This document shows positions 58,404-64,000 of a DNA stretch of 64,000 nt, one piece after another (position 1 is the stretch's first letter; each line of letters opens with the position of its first letter). Source of the DNA: Sphingomonas horti (GTDB taxonomy: Bacteria > Pseudomonadota > Alphaproteobacteria > Sphingomonadales > Sphingomonadaceae). A program made the translations under genes and the position numbers. Location: contig NZ_WQMS01000001.1 in NCBI RefSeq assembly GCF_009753715.1, forward strand, positions 124,001 to 188,000, written 5' to 3'. The notes below the pieces were generated by a model. The model was not told the DNA's origin. It saw only the letters and a list, made by a program, of their open reading frames with translations, and ran no database searches.

Positions 58404-61400
58404 ATGAGGAGGCTTGGACTCGATATCGGCACCAACAGCATCGGCTGGTGCCTGATCGAAGACGACGCGCGGATCGTCGACATCGGCGTCCGCATCTTCA
58501 GCGACGGGCGCGATCCGAAGTCCGGCGCTTCGCTCGCGGTCGACCGTCGGGCGGCGCGAGCCATGCGGCGGCGGCGGGATCGGTATCTCGGGCGGCGCGC
58601 GGCCTTCCTGAAGGCACTGAAGCGCCACGGCCTGATGCCGGCGGACGAGAGCGCGGCGAAGTTGCTCGCCGATCGCGACCCCTATGAGCTCCGCGCCCGC
58701 GCGCTCTACGAGCGGCTGGAGCCGTACGAGATCGGGCGCGCGCTGTTTCACCTGAACCAGCGCCGCGGGTTCAAATCGAACCGCAAAGCGGAGCGCAAGA
58801 CCAAGGATGCCGAGGACGGCAAGATCGCCAGCGGAGCGAAGGCGCTCGACCAGGCCATGGCCGAAGAGGGCGCCGAAACGCTGGGCCAGTTTCTCGCCGG
58901 CCGCGACACCAAGCGTGTTCGCATGGGCAGCGATGCGCAGGGCTATGATTTCTATCCGCAGCGCCGGCATGTCGGATATGAGTTCGAGACAATCTGGGAG
59001 CGTCAGAAGCCGCACCACCCGGCCCTGCTCACCGACGAAGCGCACAAGCAACTCCACGACACCCTGTTCTTCCAGCGACCGCTGAAGGAACAGGAAGTCG
59101 GCGTCTGCACCTTCGTGCACAACGAACGCCGGCTACCGAAGGCACATCCGCTGTTCCAGGAACGCCGCCTCTACGAAGAGGTCAACCAGCTGGAGATCAC
59201 CACGCCCGGTGCGCCCAATCGCAAGCTGAGGATGGGCGAACGCGACGCGCTGATCCTCGAACTGCGCAGCCGCAGGGAACGGAGCTTCGATGCGCTTGCC
59301 AAGCGGCTGAAGCTGGAGCCGGGGCAGAGCTTCAACAAGGCGAGCGAGAGCCGAACCGATCTGAAGGGCGATGAAGTCTATGCCGTGATGGCGGACAAGA
59401 AGCGCTTCGGCGGTCGCTGGCCGCACCTCGACCGCGACCGACAATGGTCGATCATCGAGCGGATCATCGACGAGGAAGACCCGGACAAGCTCCACGCTTT
59501 CCTGACCGGCGAATGCGGACTGACGCACGACCAAGCCGTCGCAACTGCCAGGGCGCCGCTACCGGAGCTTTACGGGCGGCTCGGCCCAACCGCCACCGCA
59601 CGGATTCTGGATGAGCTGAAGAAAGGCGTCGTCACCTATGACGAGGCGGTGAAGCGGGCCGGATGGCATCATTCCGACGATCGCACCGGCGAAATCCTGC
59701 CCCAGCTCCCCTATTATGGCGAGCTGCTGACCCGCGAGATTCCGCCCGGCACGCAGGACCCGAACGACCCGCCCGAACAGCGCTGGGGCAAGATCACCAA
59801 CCCCACCGTCCATATCGGCCTCCGCCAGCTCGAAAAGCTGGTGAACGCGATCATCAAGGTCTACGGCCGCCCGGACCAGATCGTTGTCGAACTCGCCCGC
59901 GAACTGAAGCTGAACGAGAAGGACAAGGAAGAGCATAACCGCCGCATCCGCCGAGACACCGCGGCGGCGCAGCTCCGCTCCTCCAAGCTGCAGAGCGAAG
60001 GCATCCCTGACACGGGCGCCAACCGCATGCTGCTGCGCATGTGGGAAGAGCTGAACCCGAACGAAGTGCTCGACCGCCGCTGCCCCTATTGCGGCGAGCA
60101 GGTAGGCATGCGGATGCTGTTCACCGGCGAGGCGGATATCGACCACATCATTCCCTATTCCCGCTCGCTCGACGACAGCACCGGCAACAAGGTGGTCGCG
60201 CATCGCAACTGCAACCGCGTCAAGGGCAACCGTACGCCTTACGAGAAATGGGGCCACGATCCCGGCCGATGGGAGATCATCTCCACTCAGGTCGCGCGGC
60301 TGCACAAATCGAAGCAATGGCGCTTCGGGCCGGACGCAATGGCGCGGGTGGAAAAGGATGGCGGCTTCATCGCCCGCCAGCTCACCGACACGCAATATCT
60401 GTCGCGACTGGCTGGGCGTTATCTGTCCAGCCTCTATCCGACCAAGGACGACGGCAGCGTCTATGTGATCCCCGGCCGGATGACGGCCATGCTGCGCCGC
60501 CTTTGGGGACTCAACAGCCTGTTGCCGGACCATAACTTCGTCGAGAACCAGCATAGCAACGCGCCGAAGAATCGGCTCGATCATCGCCACCATGCGATCG
60601 ACGCAGCAGTGGTGGCAGTCACGACGCGCGGCCTGCTGCAGGAAATCGCCCACGTGGCCGGCAGGGCCGAGGACAAGGACCTCGATCGCCTGTTCGAGGA
60701 CTTGCCGCAGCCGTGGGACGGCTTCCGCGAAGAACTTGGGGAACGCCTCGCCCGCGTGACCGTCAGCCATAAGCCCGATCACGGACGCAAAGGCGTGCCG
60801 CCCAAGGATCGCGATGTGACGGCCGGCCGGCTCCACAACGACACCGCCTATGGCCTGACTGGCGATGTTGCGACCGACGGGAGGACACCGATCGTCGTGC
60901 ACCGCGTCCCATTGATGAGCATCAAGCCCGCCGATATCTCCGATCCGGATCGGATTCCCGATCCCACCCTTCGCGCAGCACTGCATCGGGCCACCGATGG
61001 TCTGAGCGGCAAGGCCTATGAAGCGGCCCTCGCTGGCTTCGCGAAAACCCATCCGCAATTCGCCGGCATCCGTCGCGTTCGCGTTCGCGAACCTCTTAAC
61101 GTGATCCGGATCCACGATAGGAACGGCAAGCCGTACAAGGCCTACAAAGGCGATGCGAATGCCCGCTACGATGTCTGGCAAATGCCGAACGGCAAGTGGA
61201 TGCACGACATCGTCTCGATGTTCGACGCGCATCAGCGGCCGCATGAGCTCACGGAAGAGGAGAAGGCGGCAGGCAAAAAGGTGCAACCGAAGCGACCGCA
61301 TCCTGCCGCCAAGAAGGTCTTGAGCCTTCGTCAGAACGATATGCTTGCGATCGAGCGTAACGGCGGCGCGCCGGAGATCGTGCGCGTGGTCAAGTTCTCG

Positions 61401-61586
61401 ACCATCGGAGCGATCGCACTGGCCCTCCACCAGGAAGGCGGCGCGCTCAAGGCCCGCGATGCCGCCCCATCAGAGGTGGACCCGTTCAAATATATCTATT
61501 CCTCTGGCGGCGGACTGAAGAACCTGAAAGCCCGTCAAGTGCGGATTGATCCATTAGGGAGGATTTTCGATCCCGGCCCGCGCTGA
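58404..61586 (+). CDS. cas9: Cas9 endonuclease, type II-C
   Basis: A 1060-residue RNA-guided nuclease, a size typical of subtype II-C. RuvC-I has Asp7 (LGLDIGTNSIGW). An Arg-rich bridge helix follows (RRAARAMRRRRDRYLGRRA, about 48-66), then the recognition lobe to about 460. RuvC-II has Glu496 (IVVELARE). The HNH domain has Asp580-His581 (DIDHIIPYS) and Asn604, preceded by C560-x2-C563 (CPYCG), a possible zinc knuckle. RuvC-III has His730 and Asp733 (HHAIDAAVVA), and the C-terminal PAM-interacting region completes the protein. All catalytic residues are intact. The start has GAGGGGG upstream. cas1 follows after 41 bases, and there is no csn2 or cas4. Confidence 0.98.
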   Translation: MRRLGLDIGTNSIGWCLIEDDARIVDIGVRIFSDGRDPKSGASLAVDRRAARAMRRRRDRYLGRRAAFLKALKRHGLMPADESAAKLLADRDPYELRARALYERLEPYEIGRALFHLNQRRGFKSNRKAERKTKDAEDGKIASGAKALDQAMAEEGAETLGQFLAGRDTKRVRMGSDAQGYDFYPQRRHVGYEFETIWERQKPHHPALLTDEAHKQLHDTLFFQRPLKEQEVGVCTFVHNERRLPKAHPLFQERRLYEEVNQLEITTPGAPNRKLRMGERDALILELRSRRERSFDALAKRLKLEPGQSFNKASESRTDLKGDEVYAVMADKKRFGGRWPHLDRDRQWSIIERIIDEEDPDKLHAFLTGECGLTHDQAVATARAPLPELYGRLGPTATARILDELKKGVVTYDEAVKRAGWHHSDDRTGEILPQLPYYGELLTREIPPGTQDPNDPPEQRWGKITNPTVHIGLRQLEKLVNAIIKVYGRPDQIVVELARELKLNEKDKEEHNRRIRRDTAAAQLRSSKLQSEGIPDTGANRMLLRMWEELNPNEVLDRRCPYCGEQVGMRMLFTGEADIDHIIPYSRSLDDSTGNKVVAHRNCNRVKGNRTPYEKWGHDPGRWEIISTQVARLHKSKQWRFGPDAMARVEKDGGFIARQLTDTQYLSRLAGRYLSSLYPTKDDGSVYVIPGRMTAMLRRLWGLNSLLPDHNFVENQHSNAPKNRLDHRHHAIDAAVVAVTTRGLLQEIAHVAGRAEDKDLDRLFEDLPQPWDGFREELGERLARVTVSHKPDHGRKGVPPKDRDVTAGRLHNDTAYGLTGDVATDGRTPIVVHRVPLMSIKPADISDPDRIPDPTLRAALHRATDGLSGKAYEAALAGFAKTHPQFAGIRRVRVREPLNVIRIHDRNGKPYKAYKGDANARYDVWQMPNGKWMHDIVSMFDAHQRPHELTEEEKAAGKKVQPKRPHPAAKKVLSLRQNDMLAIERNGGAPEIVRVVKFSTIGAIALALHQEGGALKARDAAPSEVDPFKYIYSSGGGLKNLKARQVRIDPLGRIFDPGPR

Positions 61587-61627
61587 CAAAGGGCGCTGAT
61601 TTCCATAGCTTCCCCAGAAGGGGGAGC

Positions 61628-62563
61628 ATGGACCGCATCGTCGACATCGCCACCGACGGCCGGCATCTGGCGCTGTTTCGCGGCTTCATGGTTGTGAAGC
61701 AGGACGGCGAGGAAATCGGCCGCGTCGCGCTCGACGATATCCACGCGCTGATCGTCCACGCGCACGGCACCACCTGGAGCGCGAACCTGGTCGCCGCCCT
61801 CGCCGAGCGCGGCGCGCCAATCGTCTTTTGCGGCACGAACCACAGCCCGGTCGCGGTTACGCTGCCGCTGGAAGGGCACCATGCGCAGGGCGCCCGAATC
61901 CAGGCGCAGTGGAACGCCTCGCGCCCGCTCGCCAAGCAGTTGTGGCGGCTGGTGGTGGTCGCGAAGGTCCGAACCCAGGCGTCGCTGCTGGAAGCGCGCG
62001 GCGTGCGCGAGGCCGAGGCGCTGCAATTCCTCGCCCGCCGCGTCCGCTCCGGCGACCCGGACAATATCGAGGCGCAGGCCGCGAAGCGCTATTGGCCGCT
62101 GCTGATGGGGCGGGATTTCCGGCGCGATCGCGACCAGGACGGCGCGAACGCCCTGCTGAACTATGGCTATGCCGTCATGCGCGCGTCCGTCGCTCGCGCC
62201 GTCGTCGCGGCCGGTCTGCACCCGACGATCGGCGTTCACCACGCCAATCGCGGCAACGCCTTCGCGCTCGCGGACGACCTGGTCGAGCCGTTTCGGCCGC
62301 TGGTCGACGCGCTGGTTTGCGGCATGGTGCAGGACGGCGTGACGGCCCTCGATCCCGCCGCCAAGCGCCGTTTCGCGCGCCTGATCGCTTTCGATCTGCG
62401 CGTCGAGGGCGAGGCCTCGCCCGTCTCCATGGCGGCGGCACGACTCGCCCAGTCGCTCGCCCGCAGCTTCGAAACCGGCGCGCCCGCGCTGGCACTGTTC
62501 GACCCGCCAAGCCCGATCGAATGGGGGAGCCTCCCGCGCTCGACCCTGGCCGAGGCCGCATGA
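61628..62563 (+). CDS. cas1: Cas1 integrase, type II
   Basis: A 311-residue metal-dependent integrase that, with Cas2, inserts new spacers at the leader-proximal repeat. The metal ligands are Glu148 (DPDNIEAQAAKRYWP), His204/His205 (IGVHHANRGN) and Asp217/Glu220 (ALADDLVEPFRP). The N-terminal beta-sandwich contains the DDIHALIVHAHGTTWS and GAPIVFCG elements. The ATG has GGGGGAG upstream. The gene ends in an ATGA overlap with cas2, so the two are translated together. All active-site positions are intact, so adaptation should be functional. Confidence 0.97.
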   Translation: MDRIVDIATDGRHLALFRGFMVVKQDGEEIGRVALDDIHALIVHAHGTTWSANLVAALAERGAPIVFCGTNHSPVAVTLPLEGHHAQGARIQAQWNASRPLAKQLWRLVVVAKVRTQASLLEARGVREAEALQFLARRVRSGDPDNIEAQAAKRYWPLLMGRDFRRDRDQDGANALLNYGYAVMRASVARAVVAAGLHPTIGVHHANRGNAFALADDLVEPFRPLVDALVCGMVQDGVTALDPAAKRRFARLIAFDLRVEGEASPVSMAAARLAQSLARSFETGAPALALFDPPSPIEWGSLPRSTLAEAA

Positions 62564-62907
62564 ATGCCCGGCCGGCCAGCTATCTCAGCGGGTACCGGCT
62601 GATGTGGATTTTCGTGATGTTCGACCTGCCGGTCGGCACCAAGAAACAGATGCGGGAAGCCACCAAATTCCGTGAGTTCCTGCTCGACGAGGGCTTCGAA
62701 ATGAGCCAGTTTTCCGTCTATGCCCGCTTCTGCAACGGCCAGGACAGCTTTCAGGCGCACCTCAAGCGCATCGAACGCAACCTACCCGAAAAGGGCGACA
62801 TCCACGTCCTCACCTTCACCGACCGGCAGTATGAGAATATCGTCCGATTCTCGAGCCAGCGCCGCAGGAAGCAGCGCAAAAACCCTGATCAGCTGGCGAT
62901 GTTTTGA
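62560..62907 (+). CDS. cas2: Cas2, type II
   Basis: A 115-residue ferredoxin-fold protein that bridges two Cas1 dimers in the spacer-acquisition complex. The first beta strand and conserved Asp are in MWIFVMFDLPVGTKKQMREA. The middle has FEMSQFSVYARFC and the later strand GDIHVLTFTDRQYENI; the tail is basic. The ATG at 62560 overlaps the cas1 stop by 4 bases; an internal Met15 is a less likely start. A longer ORF from 61828 that ends here is mostly out-of-frame cas1 sequence. The CRISPR leader begins directly after the stop. Confidence 0.97.
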   Translation: MNARPASYLSGYRLMWIFVMFDLPVGTKKQMREATKFREFLLDEGFEMSQFSVYARFCNGQDSFQAHLKRIERNLPEKGDIHVLTFTDRQYENIVRFSSQRRRKQRKNPDQLAMF

Positions 62908-62979
62908 AATGGGGGGGCATTTTTGCTGGACCGGATGTGTCGCTTTGTCATTCCAGAAGAACGACTTAGCGACACACCC
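62908..62979. promoter_or_regulatory. CRISPR leader (cas2-proximal) with inverted repeat
   Basis: The 72 bases between cas2 and the first repeat. They contain a run of seven G, then an inverted repeat with perfect 9-base arms (TGTGTCGCT at 62936-62944 and AGCGACACA at 62968-62976) ending 3 bases before repeat 1. The leader role is inferred because the degenerate repeat is at the far end. Since the array is read leftward, this is also where the precursor crRNA ends. Confidence 0.6.
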
Positions 62980-63740
62980 GGCCTAGCAGCTCAGAAATCG
63001 CAGGCCAACCGCAACCGTAGGTGGCCGTTCCCATCGCTCCCCAAAGGCCTAGCAGCTCAGAAATCGCAGGCCAACCGCAACGCAATCGAGGTCGCCCGCG
63101 TCGAGGTCGAGGGCCTAGCAGCTCAGAAATCGCAGGCCAACCGCAACGGCTCGAGCGATGACGAGAAATCGCCATCGGGCCTAGCAGCTCAGAAATCGCA
63201 GGCCAACCGCAACTGCCGCAGCCGTCGTGGCTGCGCTGGCTCTGGCCTAGCAGCTCAGAAATCGCAGGCCAACCGCAACCCGGCGGAGAAGAAGACGCGC
63301 CCTCGCAGGGGCCTAGCAGCTCAGAAATCGCAGGCCAACCGCAACACAGGCATCTGGCACGCGAAGCGCGGGAAGGGCCTAGCAGCTCAGAAATCGCAGG
63401 CCAACCGCAACCGCCCGCCGCACTGGCAATCGCCGACCTGCGGCCTAGCAGCTCAGAAATCGCAGGCCAACCGCAACTCGCCGTGGGTATAGTCGTACAC
63501 CTCGATCGGCCTAGCAGCTCAGAAATCGCAGGCCAACCGCAACGATTGGCTGGTTGACGCCTTCCGCGACGACGGCCTAGCAGCTCAGAAATCGCAGGCC
63601 AACCGCAACCGATACGCTCGGCAGCATGCCCGACCCGATGGCCTAGCAGCTCAGAAATCGCAGGCCAACCGCAACGTGCGCGTCTCACGGCTCTGGTCCA
63701 CATAGGCCTAGCAGCCCAGAAATCGCAGGCCAACCGCAAC
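62980..63740 (-). CRISPR. CRISPR array, 12 repeats and 11 spacers
   Basis: Repeats of 36 bases start at 62980, 63046, 63112, 63178, 63244, 63310, 63376, 63442, 63508, 63574, 63640 and 63705. The first eleven are identical on reading. The last has a T-to-C change at its twelfth plus-strand base, which marks the leader-distal end. Spacers are 30 bases each except the final one (63676-63704, 29 bases). In crRNA sense (minus strand) the repeat begins GTTGCGGTTGGCC, the GTTG start typical of type II repeats. Complementarity with the tracrRNA requires minus-strand transcription, opposite to cas9-cas1-cas2. All spacers differ, so the array has been built by repeated acquisition. Confidence 0.98.
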
Positions 63741-63777
63741 GGGTTCTTCGGCCCGGGCGAGCCGGGACGAAGAACCC
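63741..63777. other. Hairpin abutting the last CRISPR repeat
   Basis: A perfect 10-bp stem (GGGTTCTTCG at 63741-63750 with CGAAGAACCC at 63768-63777). After one mismatch it extends by five more GC pairs around a 5-base loop. It begins at the base after the terminal repeat. No T-run follows on either strand. On the minus strand it lies between the upstream receiver gene and the array, so it could end that transcript or shape precursor crRNA. Confidence 0.7.
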
Positions 63778-63824
63778 GTGGCGCTGCCGCGCCGGCTCGG
63801 CATGGGCTTGGTCGCCGCTTCGGG

Positions 63825-64000
63825 TCAGCCGAGGATTGCCGTGAGCATCGCTGCCAGATCGGCGTGGCGGAAGGGCTTTGCGAGGCGGGGCAGGTCGGCG
63901 TCGATGCCGCCCGCGTCGGCATAGCCGGAAATGATCAGCACCGGGGTGCCTGCACCGCGCGCGCGGATCGTCCGTGCGAGTTCGGCGCCCGTCATGCCCG
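63825..64000 (-). CDS. Receiver-domain protein (C-terminal fragment, cut by window edge)
   Basis: The last 57 residues of a protein ending in a receiver domain: GMTGAELARTIRARGAGTPV, LIISGYADAGG, then LAKPFRHADLAAML with the conserved Lys. The phospho-acceptor Asp and everything before it lie beyond base 64000. This sequence style is frequent in receivers at the end of hybrid histidine kinases. It ends 84 bases from the CRISPR array, reading toward it. Confidence 0.75.
   Translation of the reverse strand, partial: GMTGAELARTIRARGAGTPVLIISGYADAGGIDADLPRLAKPFRHADLAAMLTAILG

Noticed and set aside
62923-63492. 189-codon plus-strand ORF and a 318-codon minus-strand ORF across the CRISPR array
   Set aside because: Repeat plus spacer is 66 bases, exactly 22 codons, so frames stay open through the array by arithmetic. 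The translations are just a repeated peptide (LAAQKSQANRN) with random insertions.

Overview
The window is a GC-rich alphaproteobacterial chromosome segment, most likely from a Sphingomonas-type member of the Sphingomonadales. The inference rests on gene content: a 1548-residue NAD-glutamate dehydrogenase, two TonB-dependent receptors, a NodT-type lipoprotein, an alternative oxidase beside FixL/FixJ, and small sphingomonad-style hypothetical proteins. Nothing looks like a phage or an insertion sequence. No taxonomic search could be run.

Layout. 1-5.2 kb: the end of a phenylacetate operon (thiolase, paaA-B-C-D-E) meeting a convergent TetR regulator. 5.4-11.1 kb: an RND pump, adaptor and outer-membrane lipoprotein. 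11.1-16.0 kb: a secreted beta-propeller protein coupled to an M28 peptidase. 16.0-19.4 kb: a FixL-type haem-PAS kinase and FixJ regulator, divergent from an alternative oxidase and a receiver-only protein. 19.5-27.6 kb: a penicillin-acylase-type hydrolase, a serine hydrolase, lysA and a TonB receptor. 27.8-39.4 kb: a region centred on wall turnover and D-amino acids (AmpG-like permease, serine hydrolase, PBP4-type peptidase, dicarboxylate symporter, D-aminoacylase, dgcA/dgcN, LysR, sugar kinase, MurQ). Then come tRNA-Thr, an MpaB-like protein, a PAS protein and NAD-GDH. 46.5-50.9 kb: an iron operon (PepSY protein, PiuC, siderophore receptor) behind a Fur-box-like palindrome. 51-57.7 kb: a DUF885 peptidase, class II DAHP synthase, a GreA/GreB-like protein, a lipoprotein, a TonB-like protein and small secreted proteins.

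57.7-63.8 kb holds a complete type II-C CRISPR-Cas locus. It has cas9 (1060 aa, all RuvC and HNH catalytic motifs intact), cas1, cas2, and an array of 12 repeats and 11 spacers. A tracrRNA not evident as an ORF lies on the minus strand about 0.6 kb upstream of cas9. It has a -35 box, a 17-nt exact anti-repeat core, a nexus hairpin and a rho-independent terminator. Its strand means the array must be transcribed on the minus strand, opposite to the cas genes.

The most unusual element is a small HIRAN-domain protein with a twin-arginine leader, placed between the tracrRNA promoter and cas9 and co-oriented with the cas genes. The other main points are the FixLJ/alternative-oxidase pairing and the dgc cluster set among muropeptide-recycling genes.
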